From the NCBI GenBank assembly GCA_016708465.1, contig JADJFT010000005.1, forward strand, positions 124,001 through 188,000: a stretch of DNA of 64,000 nt, given 5' to 3'. Of this stretch, positions 38,269 through 47,305 are shown one piece after another. This DNA is from Rhodanobacteraceae bacterium (lineage in GTDB: Bacteria; Pseudomonadota; Gammaproteobacteria; Xanthomonadales; Ahniellaceae). Made by a program: the position numbers and the translations under genes. The notes below the pieces were generated by a model. The model was not told where the DNA came from and did no database searches. It saw only the letters and a list, made by a program, of their open reading frames with translations. Each line of letters opens with the position of its first letter. Positions within the stretch are counted from its first letter, which is position 1.

Positions 38269-39400
38269 ATGAAACAGACCACATTGCGCGTCGGCGGAAT
38301 CGCCGCGGGATTGCTCGCACTCGTGTGCGGATTGGGATTGAGGGCGCAAGACGAGACTGCAGCGCCGGTAGCGGTCGTGCCGAGTGCAGACGATCCGTCC
38401 ATTCTGGAGGCGGAGGTGATGCCGCGGGTGATGTCGTCGTTGATACTCGACATCGTCGACGCTGGTGATCGCGCAGTCGCGGTCGGAGAGCGTGGCCACA
38501 TCCTCGTTAGCGAAACTCGCCGTGATGGATGGCGGCAGATCGAACACGTGCCGACACGTTCCACTCTCACAGCGGTCACAGCGGTCGGTCCGCGGGTATT
38601 CGCGGTCGGCCACGACAGCATGTGTTGCGGTCGGACGATGGTGGTTTGACTTGGGCGCGCAAGCGCGTTGTCCTATTCGATCGCAATAACCCTGATCCGC
38701 GCAACGGCGCACCGCTGCTGGACGTGTTGTTCACCGATGCCGATCACGGATTTGCAGTCGGCGCCTACGCCACCCTGCTGCGCACCGATGACGGTGGCGA
38801 GTCCTGGAACTACGTCGATATTTTGAATCGCGGTGATGCCGCAGCGCCGACCGAAGAACAACTCGCTCAAGGCGCTGCTGCGCCATCCTTGGATGACGAT
38901 AGCTGGAATTTTGATGCGGCCGATCTCGATCTCGATGAAGAGACCGATCCACATCTCAACGGAATCGCTCGAACCGGCAACGGAAACTTGTTTGTCGTTG
39001 CGGAACGTGGTGCTGCATTCCGCTCCTGGATGGTGGCGCCACGTGGCAGCGCATCCAGTTGCCGTATGAAGGTTCAATGTTCGGCGTGATCGGCGGTGCG
39101 GGCGATCACGTGCTCTGCTTCGGTTTACGCGGAAATGTATTCGAGTCAGACGATCTTGGTAGCACGTGGAACAAGCGTGAGACCGCCACCGAATTGAGTC
39201 TGATGGGCGGCGCCACAGGCGCTGACGGTTCGACGGTTCTGGTCGGCGGCAATGGCATCGTGCTGTCGCGCAGCAGCGACAGCGCCCACTTTCTCGCCAC
39301 GACTCATCCAGACAGTGCGGTGCTGTCTTCGGTCTTGGTCCTCGGACCCGGCGAATACACGGTCGTCGGCGAGACCGGCGTCAGTTTCTTTCAACCCTGA
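38269..39400 (+). pseudogene. YCF48-like beta-propeller protein, frame broken twice
   Basis: The protein is split over three frames. From the ATG at 38269, a signal peptide and the first propeller part run to HDSM at about 38622. The sequence continues in the next frame with VLRSDDGGLTWARKR, then breaks at about 39026 after AAFRS and continues with LDGGATWQRIQLPYEG to 39400. Adding one G at 38622 and one C at 39026 restores about 377 residues with BNR repeats (SDDGGLTW, TDDGGESW). YCF48-like proteins often sit between DUF1329 and MMPL genes. It may be intact in the organism if the gaps are sequencing errors. Confidence 0.75.
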
Positions 39401-39419
39401 GCCGTGACGGAGAATCGCA

Positions 39420-41909
39420 ATGATCGGTAACAGCAATCAAGGCGCCTTCGGCCGTGCACTGGAACAACTCATTTTCGGCAACCGCATGTTGGTGCTGGCG
39501 CTGTTCGCGCTGGTGACCGCGGTGATGCTGTTCTTTGCCGCGCAGTTGCGCGTCGATGCTGGATTCAAGAAACAGATTCCGCTCGACCACGAGTTCATGA
39601 AGACCTTCATCGATTACGAGCAGGAGTTTGGTGGCGCTAACCGTGTGCTTGTCGCGGTGATGGACAAGAACGGCAACATGTTCAACAAGAACTTCATGCA
39701 AACCATGGAGAAGGTCACCAATGACGTGATCTCGCTCGATGCAGTCGACGATGCCCGCGTTCGTTCGATCTTCACGCCAAATGTGCGCTTCGTCGAAGTG
39801 GTTGAAGATGGGTTCGCCGGAGGCAACGTTATTCCGTCTTCGTTTACTCCGAACAGTGAAGGCTTCGACCCGACACAAGAAGACTTCGACACCATCAGAT
39901 CAAATATCGTCAAGGCCGGCGTCGTCGGCCGTCTCGTCGCCAAGGACTTTTCTGGCGCGATGGTCTGGGCCGATCTGGTTCCCGAAGGTGGTGCCGCCAA
40001 TACCAAGCTCGACTACCAGAAGATTGCCGGTGAGTTCGAGTCGATCCGCGCCAAGTACGAGAAGAACGGCCTCACGATCCACGTGATCGGATTCGCCAAG
40101 ATGGTTGGCGACATCGCCGACGGCGCGCGCTCGGTGATCAACTTCTTCTTACTCACGATCGGCTTCACTTGGCTGTTGCTGTTCTTGTATTCGATGTCTG
40201 GCAAGTTGGCCTCACTAACCGTTCTGGCGGCATTGATTTCCGTCGTCTGGATGTTGGGTGCGCTCAGGCTGCTCGGCTACGGCATTGACCCGATGAATAT
40301 GCTGACGCCATTCCTGATCTTTGCGATTGCGGTCAGTCACGGCGAGCAGATGATCAACCGCTATCGAGGAGAAATCTTCTACGGCGGTCTCGAAGAAGGC
40401 ACGATCGAGGAATTGCGCCAGCGCGAATCGCAAGCGGTCTCCTCGCTGGAAGCCGCGCGTCGCTCTTTCCGCATGCTGTTGGTGCCGGGTGCGGTCGCGT
40501 TGCTCGCGGGCTGCATCGGATTTGCGACGATCATGCTGATCGATATCCGAATGGTGCGTGAGCTTGCGATCACCGCGACCATCGGCGTTGCCTTGACCAT
40601 CCTCACCGACCTGATCCTGCTGCCGGTGCTGCTCAGTTACACGAAACTCAGCAATCTGCACAAGAAGCGCGAATACCGTTTGCGCCAATTGACCAAGTTC
40701 GATGCGATGTGGCGGGTGTTGGCGAAGCTCAGCAAGCCGATGCCGGCGCTCGTCGTTATTCTGGTGGGCGCGACAATCTGGTTCTTCGCCGAGGCACAGG
40801 GCGACAAGGTAATGGTTGGTGATGCGCAGGAAGGCGTCGCCGAACTGCGACCTGAGGCACGCTACAACCAGGATGCGAAACTGATTACGCAGAAGTTCGC
40901 GCTCGGCGTCGACATGATCAATGTCATCGCCGAAGGTGGACCGTTCGCATGCACAGAAAGCCCGAAGGCGATGGCCTTGATTGATCGTTTCGCTTGGCAC
41001 ATGAGCAATGTCGAGGGTGTGCAGCAAGTGATTACGCTGCCAAACATTGCCAAGGTGATCTACGCCGGCTACAACGAAGGCAATGTGCGCTGGCGCGTGA
41101 TTCCGCGCGATTCCAATCTCTTGCGTCAGAGCCTGCAGGCGATCGAGTCCGACTCCGGATTGATCGATAGCCCGGAATGCAAGGCGATGCCGGTACAGAT
41201 ATTCACTACCGATCACCGCGCGACCACGATCGATCGCGTCGTCAAGGCGGTCGAAGAGTTCCGTGTCGCGAACAAGAGTTATGACGTGAACTTCCGCGTC
41301 AACCGTGACAAGGCGGTCGAGGCCGCGACCGCGAAAGGTGAGGAATACCGCACCGATCAAGCGAATCTGCGCCTCGCCACCGGCAATGTCGGCGTGATGG
41401 CGGCAATCAACGACAAGGTGCGCGAGGTCGAGCACATGATGCTCTACCTGCTCTACGCCGCAGTGTTCGTGATGTGCCTGCTCAGTTTCCGCTCACCGCT
41501 CGCGGCCTTGTGTATCACCCTGCCCTTGGTGTTGGTGACCGAGCTCGGGCATACGTTGATGGTCGAACTTGGCATCGGCATGAAGGTGAATACCTTGACC
41601 GTGGTCGCGCTCGGCGTCGGCATCGGTGTCGACTACGCGATCTACATCTACGCGCGCATGGCCGAATCGATGCAGTCTGGCCGCACGCTGACCGAAGCAT
41701 ATTTCGGCGCCCTCAAGACCACCGGTATCGCGATTTTCTACACCGCGTTGACGCTGGCCGCAGGTGTCGCCACCTGGATCTGGTCCGACCTGAAGTTCCA
41801 GGCCGACATGGGCGTGATGTTGACCTTCATGTTTGTCGTCAACATGATCGCCGCTATGATCTTCCTTCCGGCGCTTTGCCGCTGGTTGTTGCGCCCGCGC
41901 GAAGCCTGA
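39420..41909 (+). CDS. MMPL/RND family transporter
   Basis: An 829-residue inner-membrane protein with two MMPL/RND halves: helices near residues 20-40 and 240-400, and again near 625-820. Each half has a large periplasmic loop, as in sterol-sensing-domain and hopanoid-transporter proteins. VGIGVDYAIYIYARMAE contains the conserved charged residues of the proton relay. The protein should use proton flow to move a hydrophobic compound. It is encoded after the propeller gene, and the combination with DUF1302 and DUF1329 suggests an envelope-spanning lipid route. Confidence 0.92.
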   Translation: MIGNSNQGAFGRALEQLIFGNRMLVLALFALVTAVMLFFAAQLRVDAGFKKQIPLDHEFMKTFIDYEQEFGGANRVLVAVMDKNGNMFNKNFMQTMEKVTNDVISLDAVDDARVRSIFTPNVRFVEVVEDGFAGGNVIPSSFTPNSEGFDPTQEDFDTIRSNIVKAGVVGRLVAKDFSGAMVWADLVPEGGAANTKLDYQKIAGEFESIRAKYEKNGLTIHVIGFAKMVGDIADGARSVINFFLLTIGFTWLLLFLYSMSGKLASLTVLAALISVVWMLGALRLLGYGIDPMNMLTPFLIFAIAVSHGEQMINRYRGEIFYGGLEEGTIEELRQRESQAVSSLEAARRSFRMLLVPGAVALLAGCIGFATIMLIDIRMVRELAITATIGVALTILTDLILLPVLLSYTKLSNLHKKREYRLRQLTKFDAMWRVLAKLSKPMPALVVILVGATIWFFAEAQGDKVMVGDAQEGVAELRPEARYNQDAKLITQKFALGVDMINVIAEGGPFACTESPKAMALIDRFAWHMSNVEGVQQVITLPNIAKVIYAGYNEGNVRWRVIPRDSNLLRQSLQAIESDSGLIDSPECKAMPVQIFTTDHRATTIDRVVKAVEEFRVANKSYDVNFRVNRDKAVEAATAKGEEYRTDQANLRLATGNVGVMAAINDKVREVEHMMLYLLYAAVFVMCLLSFRSPLAALCITLPLVLVTELGHTLMVELGIGMKVNTLTVVALGVGIGVDYAIYIYARMAESMQSGRTLTEAYFGALKTTGIAIFYTALTLAAGVATWIWSDLKFQADMGVMLTFMFVVNMIAAMIFLPALCRWLLRPREA

Positions 41910-41945
41910 TCGAACGAAAACGTTTGTTGAGAAATGGAGACCGTC

Positions 41946-42620
41946 ATGATCAAAGAAAGAATATTGCTCGCGCTTGTGTTGGGTGTCGCCGCGTCGATCG
42001 CAGTGGCTAACCCGGTCCAATTCAACTTTACTTTCCAGGAATCGGGTGGCCCGGCGTCGGCCACCGGTTACATCGTGCTCGAAACTGGACTCATCGCCAA
42101 TCCTGGTGCGAGCAACTATGAAGTTCCTTCTGCCGCGGTCTTGGACTTGAGCGTAACGGTTGCAGGTGCTTCGTCCGGAAATGGAACCTTCGGACTGGAT
42201 GACTTCTGCGATGTCGTGTTCGACACGCAAGGGGGCACCTTGGATCTCACGCGCGAACTGGTGGGTCAGCCGACTGCCGGTGATCCTTGGGCAACCACGG
42301 TGCCGATGCGAAGCCCATCTGGCGGATCCGGTACAAGCGGAGACTTCAACCTGATTTCCTGTGGTGGCGGTGAACGCGGCAGCGATCGCTATCCGGCGAC
42401 TCGTGGCATGGGATCGGGTGCACCCGATGGAGTCTGGTGGTTCACTTTGGGCGCCGATGGTGGCAGCGCCAACGAAATGCGCTTGGTGAGCATGGCCGCT
42501 GTCGCCGGAACACTGGTTCATCACGCCGTACCAGCGACAAACTTCTGGAGTCTGAGCGGACTGCTGGCCTTGATCGCAGGACTGGGACTCGCGGCGCTCC
42601 GCACCGGTAAATCGCACTGA
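41946..42620 (+). CDS. Small secreted protein with CTERM-like tail
   Basis: I chose the ATG at 41946 (224 residues) because GGAGA lies five bases before it; an ATG four codons upstream is possible. Residues 1-21 are a signal peptide ending AVA. The body (VQFNFTFQESGGPASATGYI) resembles beta-sandwich proteins with PEP-CTERM tails. The C-terminus is VPATNFWS, a hydrophobic helix rich in L and A, and the tail RTGKSH, so a sorting signal is likely. It follows the MMPL gene by 36 bases and may be in its transcript. Confidence 0.72.
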   Translation: MIKERILLALVLGVAASIAVANPVQFNFTFQESGGPASATGYIVLETGLIANPGASNYEVPSAAVLDLSVTVAGASSGNGTFGLDDFCDVVFDTQGGTLDLTRELVGQPTAGDPWATTVPMRSPSGGSGTSGDFNLISCGGGERGSDRYPATRGMGSGAPDGVWWFTLGADGGSANEMRLVSMAAVAGTLVHHAVPATNFWSLSGLLALIAGLGLAALRTGKSH

Positions 42621-42646
42621 TCACGTCGGTTCGCTGGCAGTGACGC

Positions 42647-42672
42647 AAACGGCCCGCAGATGCGGGCCGTTT
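42647..42672. terminator. Bidirectional terminator between convergent genes
   Basis: AAACGGCCCGCA (42647-42658) and TGCGGGCCGTTT (42661-42672) are exact reverse complements. It lies between the CTERM-like gene (plus) and the EamA transporter (minus), whose stop is 18 bases away, with short T-rich flanks on both strands. Confidence 0.8.
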
Positions 42673-42689
42673 GTTGTTATGGCGAGTGA

Positions 42690-43595
42690 TCAGATTTCGC
42701 TGGGTGCCGGGGTCACCGCCCGTTGCTTGGCCAAGGCGCGCAGCGCGACGGCAAGCACACCGCCAAGCACCATCGCGCCACCGATCCACAGTCGCGGACC
42801 GGGACGATCGCCCCAGACGAACACGCCGAGCAGAACTGCAACGATCGGCGCCATCAGCAGATACGGTGCGATCTGTGCGACGGGATGCTTCTGCACCAGC
42901 ACGAAGAACAGGCTGTGCCCGAGCAGTGATGCGATCAATGCCGCCCACGCGACGCCGCCCCAGGCGATCCAACTTGCATCCTGCACCGCGTGCCACGCCC
43001 CTGGTTCGACCAGCGCACTCCAGCCGAGCAGCGGACCGAGGCCGATCCATGCCGACCACGCCTGCATCGAAAACGCGTCGATGCCCGATAGGCCACGCAT
43101 CAACACTGTGCCGATTGCCAGGAACAGCGCCGAGACCAACATCAGAACCATCGACTGTGGATTGTCGAGCACGATCGGATCGAAGCCGAGCACGAGGATG
43201 CCGGCGAAACTGACCAAGATCGCGAGTCCGCTGCGCCACGCGAAACGTTCACCACGAATCAGCCAAGCAAATAGCACCGCCATCGGCACGTAACTCTGCA
43301 TGATGATCGCGGGCGAGGCGAGGTCGCCGGCCAATTTCAGTGACCAGAAGCTCAACCCGAAATGCAGCACGACATTGCATAACACGACGGCGGCGAGCAG
43401 CGGCCATTGTGCCCGCGGTGGCCAGTGCGTGAATGGCAGCAACACTACGCCGAGCAGCGTCATGCGCAGTGCGGAGAACATCAGCGGCGGCAACTCACGC
43501 AGCGCGGCGGCCGAGGTCAGAAAGTTACCGCCCCAGGTAAGGCAGATAATCGCAATCAGGCCGATATCACGCAGCGTGAACGCGGGTGCTCGCAT
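42690..43595 (-). CDS. EamA/DMT family transporter
   Basis: With the ATG at 43595 the protein has 301 residues and ten predicted membrane helices in two EamA repeats, the usual drug/metabolite transporter form. ICLTWGGNFLTSAAAL at the start is typical. Substrates range from amino acids to nucleotides and cannot be read here. The ATG overlaps the purC stop by one base (TGATG), so it is translationally coupled to purC. Confidence 0.9.
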   Translation of the reverse strand: MRAPAFTLRDIGLIAIICLTWGGNFLTSAAALRELPPLMFSALRMTLLGVVLLPFTHWPPRAQWPLLAAVVLCNVVLHFGLSFWSLKLAGDLASPAIIMQSYVPMAVLFAWLIRGERFAWRSGLAILVSFAGILVLGFDPIVLDNPQSMVLMLVSALFLAIGTVLMRGLSGIDAFSMQAWSAWIGLGPLLGWSALVEPGAWHAVQDASWIAWGGVAWAALIASLLGHSLFFVLVQKHPVAQIAPYLLMAPIVAVLLGVFVWGDRPGPRLWIGGAMVLGGVLAVALRALAKQRAVTPAPSEI

Positions 43596-44476
43596 CAAAG
43601 CGTAATGCCGGTCAATCGCTTCAGCGCTTCGGCATACCGCTCGCGTGTGCCTTCGATCACGCGCTTCGGCAACATCGGGCCGGGTGCGGTCTTGTTCCAA
43701 TCGAGCGTTTCCAGATAGTCACGCACGAATTGTTTGTCGAAGCTCGGCGGGCTGGTGCCTGGGCGGTATTCCGATGCGTCCCAGAATCGCGACGAGTCTG
43801 GCGTCAGGATCTCGTCCATGACGCGTAACGTGCCCTGTTCGTCGATGCCGAACTCGAATTTGGTGTCGGCGATGAGGATGCCGCGCTCGCGTGCGTAGTC
43901 GGCCGCAAACATGTACAGCTTCAGCGTCAATGCACGTACCTGTTCGGCAATGTCGCCGCCGACCTTGGCCACAAAATCATCGAAGCCGATGTTTTCGTCA
44001 TGGTCGCCGACCGCCGCTTTGGTCGAAGGTGTGAAGATCGGCTCGCGCAATTGCTCCGCGAGTTGCAGGCCGGATGGCAGTACGACACCGCCGATTCGTC
44101 CGCTGGCCTGATAATCCTTCCAGCCCGAGCCGATGATGTAGCCGCGTGCGATGGCTTCCACCGGCAACGGTCTCAGTCGCTTGGCAACGACGCTACGGCG
44201 CTCATATTCAACGACTGGCGTGCCGCGTGGCAGTGCCTCCAGCAGACTGCGTGACGATAGGTGATTCGGCATCCAATCTGCAGTCTTCGCAAACCAGAAG
44301 TTGGACAACTGAGTGAGGATTTCACCCTTGCCTGGGATGGAGTCGGGCAGGATCACGTCGAATGCGGACAGGCGATCGCTGGCGACGATCAGCAGTTCAT
44401 TGCCGGGCAGTGCGTAGACATCGCGCACCTTGCCGCGATGGAGCAGGATCAGCCCGGGAATTTGTGTCATCGACAT
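43595..44476 (-). CDS. purC: Phosphoribosylaminoimidazole-succinocarboxamide synthase
   Basis: I start at the ATG at 44476 (MSMTQIPGL, 293 residues); the ATG at 44470 is equally possible. HRGKVRDVYALPGNELLIVA and VASDRLSAFDVILPDSIPGK are the SAICAR synthetase signatures for ATP and substrate binding. It joins CAIR and aspartate in purine synthesis. The length matches the longer, stand-alone SAICAR synthetases. The coupled downstream gene is an EamA transporter. Confidence 0.94.
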   Translation of the reverse strand: MSMTQIPGLILLHRGKVRDVYALPGNELLIVASDRLSAFDVILPDSIPGKGEILTQLSNFWFAKTADWMPNHLSSRSLLEALPRGTPVVEYERRSVVAKRLRPLPVEAIARGYIIGSGWKDYQASGRIGGVVLPSGLQLAEQLREPIFTPSTKAAVGDHDENIGFDDFVAKVGGDIAEQVRALTLKLYMFAADYARERGILIADTKFEFGIDEQGTLRVMDEILTPDSSRFWDASEYRPGTSPPSFDKQFVRDYLETLDWNKTAPGPMLPKRVIEGTRERYAEALKRLTGITL

Positions 44477-44535
44477 CAAGCGATAGGGCACAGCGCGTGC
44501 TCCGAAGTAAGGCGGACATTCTAGAGCGGCACGAT

Positions 44536-44544
44536 TGCTATGAT
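44536..44544 (+). promoter_or_regulatory. Extended -10 promoter before djlA
   Basis: TGCTATGAT has the extended TGn motif joined to TATGAT, a close match to the sigma-70 -10 hexamer. It lies about 60 bases before the djlA ATG in the divergent region with purC. Confidence 0.5.
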
Positions 44545-44606
44545 GCACACATGAATCGCATTGCCCTTGTGGCGCCATCCCCGGCGGCCATGCCGCCACC
44601 CGCGCC

Positions 44607-45338
44607 ATGAACTGGAAACCGGGGTTCGTCGGTGCCGTAGTCGGGACACTTCTGACCCGTGCACGCACGCCTTGGGGTCCGGTGATCGGCGGCATCCTCG
44701 GTGCGTTGTTTCTGGAGCGCCTGTTTCCGCAGTTGCGGGATGCGCCCAAGGCCGCGTTCACCGAGCCGATGTTCGAGCTGGCCGGTGGATTAGCCAAAGC
44801 CGACGGGCATGTCTCCGAGGCTGAAATCGCGATGGCGACGTCGTGGATGGAGCGATTCAATCTGGATGCGGCGATGCGTAAGCGTTCAATTGCTGCGTTC
44901 GAACGCGGTCGTCACGCGGTCTGGCGCTACGAGCCAGCATGCGACAGCCTGCGCAGTTACACGCACGACCAGTCGGAACTGCGGCTGATGGTGCTGAAGC
45001 TGCTCGCAGAGATCGCCGCTGTCGATGCGCATGCTTCGGCGCAGGCGCTGCTTGATGCGATCGCTGAACGATTGAATGTCGCGCGCCCGACTTGGGACGG
45101 TTTCCGCGCCGCTGCTGCGCACGCCCCCAAGCTCGCCGCCGACTATGCAGTGCTCCAAGTGACGCCCGAGGCCAGCGACGATGAGGTCAAAGCGGCGTAT
45201 CGCACACTGGTGGCACGCCATCACCCAGACCGCCTGCCGCCGGACGCGAGCGCCGCCGCACGCCGCACCGCCAGCGACAAGACAAGCAAGCTCAACGCCG
45301 CATACGAGCGCATCCAGCGCGCGCGCGGCCAGCACTGA
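44607..45338 (+). CDS. djlA: DjlA-like membrane-anchored J-domain co-chaperone
   Basis: A 243-residue protein. Residues 1-40 include a membrane helix (VGAVVGTLL and GPVIGGILGALFLERLF). A TerB-like helical domain follows (about 55-165, with AKADGHVSEAEI), and a C-terminal J domain (about 175-243) contains the HPD motif in ARHHPDRLPP, which stimulates DnaK ATPase. This order is that of DjlA. It acts at the inner membrane facing the cytoplasm. rpe follows after 14 bases, so they probably share a transcript. Confidence 0.88.
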   Translation: MNWKPGFVGAVVGTLLTRARTPWGPVIGGILGALFLERLFPQLRDAPKAAFTEPMFELAGGLAKADGHVSEAEIAMATSWMERFNLDAAMRKRSIAAFERGRHAVWRYEPACDSLRSYTHDQSELRLMVLKLLAEIAAVDAHASAQALLDAIAERLNVARPTWDGFRAAAAHAPKLAADYAVLQVTPEASDDEVKAAYRTLVARHHPDRLPPDASAAARRTASDKTSKLNAAYERIQRARGQH

Positions 45339-45352
45339 CCAAAGGGACCCGC

Positions 45353-46018
45353 ATGCGTCAATCCGCCGTAATCGCTCCGTCGATTTTGTCCGCGAACTTC
45401 GCTCGCCTCGGCGACGAAGTCGATGCCGTGCTCAAGGCCGGTGCCGACTGGGTACATTTCGATGTGATGGACAACCACTACGTGCCGAACCTCACCATCG
45501 GTCCGTTGATTTGCGAGGCGCTGCGCAAGCACGGCGTGACGGCGCCGATCGATGTGCACCTGATGGTCAAGCCGGTTGATCGCATCGTGCCCGACTTCGC
45601 CAAAGCCGGCGCAAGTCTGATCAGCTTTCACCCGGAGGCGAGCGAGCACGTCGACCGCACCCTGCAACTGATCAAGTCACACGGCTGTCAGGCCGGGCTT
45701 GTGTTCAATCCAGCGACGCCGCTGCACTTTCTGGATCACACCCTCGAACAGATCGATCTGATCCTGATCATGTCCGTGAATCCAGGCTTCGGTGGCCAAA
45801 GCTTCATCCCCGGCGCACTCAACAAGTTGCGCGCCGTGCGCGAACGCATTGATCGCAGCGGGCGTGCGATCCGCCTCGAGATCGACGGCGGCGTGAAGGT
45901 CGACAACATCGCCGAGATCGCCCGCGCCGGGGCCGACACCTTCGTCGCCGGCTCCGCAATCTTCAATGCCCCAGACTACGCCGCAACCATCGCCGCGATG
46001 CGTGCTGCGATCGGTTGA
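45353..46018 (+). CDS. rpe: Ribulose-phosphate 3-epimerase
   Basis: A 221-residue TIM-barrel protein of the usual length. VHFDVMDNHYVPNLTIGP, HLMVKPVDRIV, MSVNPGFGGQSFIP and LEIDGGVK are the family segments with the metal ligands and the catalytic Asp residues. It interconverts ribulose 5-phosphate and xylulose 5-phosphate. ATG start, no problem with length. Confidence 0.96.
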   Translation: MRQSAVIAPSILSANFARLGDEVDAVLKAGADWVHFDVMDNHYVPNLTIGPLICEALRKHGVTAPIDVHLMVKPVDRIVPDFAKAGASLISFHPEASEHVDRTLQLIKSHGCQAGLVFNPATPLHFLDHTLEQIDLILIMSVNPGFGGQSFIPGALNKLRAVRERIDRSGRAIRLEIDGGVKVDNIAEIARAGADTFVAGSAIFNAPDYAATIAAMRAAIG

Positions 46019-46093
46019 GTTGGGAATTTCTTGCCGAGGCGATGGTGTCTCACGTAGTCAGGCCAGCGATCTCAATCGGGACGCGGGTGTAAT

Positions 46094-46366
46094 TCAATCA
46101 CCGATCTCGCGCAGCGTGCGTTTGGCGGCATTTTCGAAGCGGGCTTCTTCCTTGCGACCGAGTTTCGCGAGTGCGAGCGCTCGCTCCCGTGCAGTCATCG
46201 CGGTCGCGATTTCATTGCGCGCAGTGCGTGCGGTCTGTACTGCAAAAAACACCGCCATTAGCAGCGCCACCGCGAGGAGCACGATTGCTGTGCTCGACCG
46301 ACGCTGACGGCGGGGCGCCGGCTCATCGGTCTCTGCGGCCTCGACGCGTGCGGACTGACCCGCCAC
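46094..46366 (-). CDS. Small single-pass membrane protein, unknown
   Basis: A 90-residue open frame with a charged N-terminus, one hydrophobic helix (IVLLAVALLMAVFFAVQT, residues 28-45) and a helical, charged C-terminal half. I recognise no family. The clear membrane-helix layout and its position upstream of a two-component system, in divergent orientation, argue that it is real, but its length alone does not prove it. Confidence 0.45.
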   Translation of the reverse strand: MAGQSARVEAAETDEPAPRRQRRSSTAIVLLAVALLMAVFFAVQTARTARNEIATAMTARERALALAKLGRKEEARFENAAKRTLREIGD

Positions 46367-46542
46367 CCGCGACCGAAGGCACCACTACGTGGAGCTCGAA
46401 ACGGCGTCGTCGCGACGTGGGTGCAGCGCGTAACAGTGCCGAATCAGGGCGCACCTTCGGGCAAATCCGAGACAGGGGACGGCCGGGCATTGTCAGGGAG
46501 CATGTCCCGCGTAAGCTCCACCTACTTCAACAGGAACACGCC

Positions 46543-47231
46543 ATGGCCAGACAGATTGCCATCGTCGAAGACGAACCCGCCATCCGCGCAAATTATTCGG
46601 ATGCACTACGCCGCCTTGGCTTCGAGGTGCAAACCTATTCCTCGCGCCCGGATGCCAGCAGTGGCTTCGATATCCGCTTGCCCGATCTGGTGTTGATCGA
46701 CATCGGCCTCGGCGACGAACCCGAGGGCGGCTTCGAGCTGTGTCGCGAGTTGCGTCAGAAGTCGTCGACGTTGCCGATCATTTTTTTGACCGCGCGCGAT
46801 TCCGATTTCGACATCATCTCCGGACTGCGTCTCGGCGCCGACGACTACCTGACCAAGGACGTGTCGCTGCCGCACCTGACCGCGCGCATCAACACCCTGT
46901 TCCGCCGCGTCGATGCATTGCGCCGTCCACAAGGTGCGGAGGCGGTGTTGAAGAATGGCGACCTGTCGCTGCATCCGAGCGCATGCGCGTCACCTGGAAA
47001 GATGAAGAAGTGCCGCTGACCGTGACCGAGTTCTGGATGGTGCATACGATGGTGCGCCATCCCGGCCACGTGAAGTCACGTGATGCATTGATGCGCGATG
47101 CCCAAGTCGTGGTCGATGACGCAACCATCACCTCGCACATCAAGCGTATCCGCAAGAAATTTCTCGCCATCGACGCGAACTTCGACGAGATCGAGACCAT
47201 GCACGGTGCCGGTTATCGCTGGCGTGCCTGA
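46543..47231 (+). CDS. Response regulator resembling the sortase-dedicated PdsR family, frame broken once
   Basis: The ATG at 46543 has AGGAA before it. The receiver has D10/E11 and phosphoacceptor D53 in LVLIDIGLGDEPEGG. The frame breaks at 46977 (CATCCGAGC); adding one G gives HPERMRVTWKDE and joins the OmpR-type winged helix ending in HGAGYRWRA, about 229 residues in total. The sequence, and the partner kinase, resemble the response regulator described as dedicated to a proteobacterial sortase system; this is from memory of the family, so moderate confidence. No sortase gene is in the window. Confidence 0.72.
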
Positions 47232-47305
47232 GGCGCATGCCGCGGTCGCGGCATTGTGGCCGCGATCAGAGCCGTGAGGCGGCGTTCGACTAAACTGCGC
47301 CGATC

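Noticed and set aside
40215..41435. 406-codon open frame on the minus strand
   Set aside because: It is the mirror of the MMPL gene and is full of Arg, His and Gln, with no domain.
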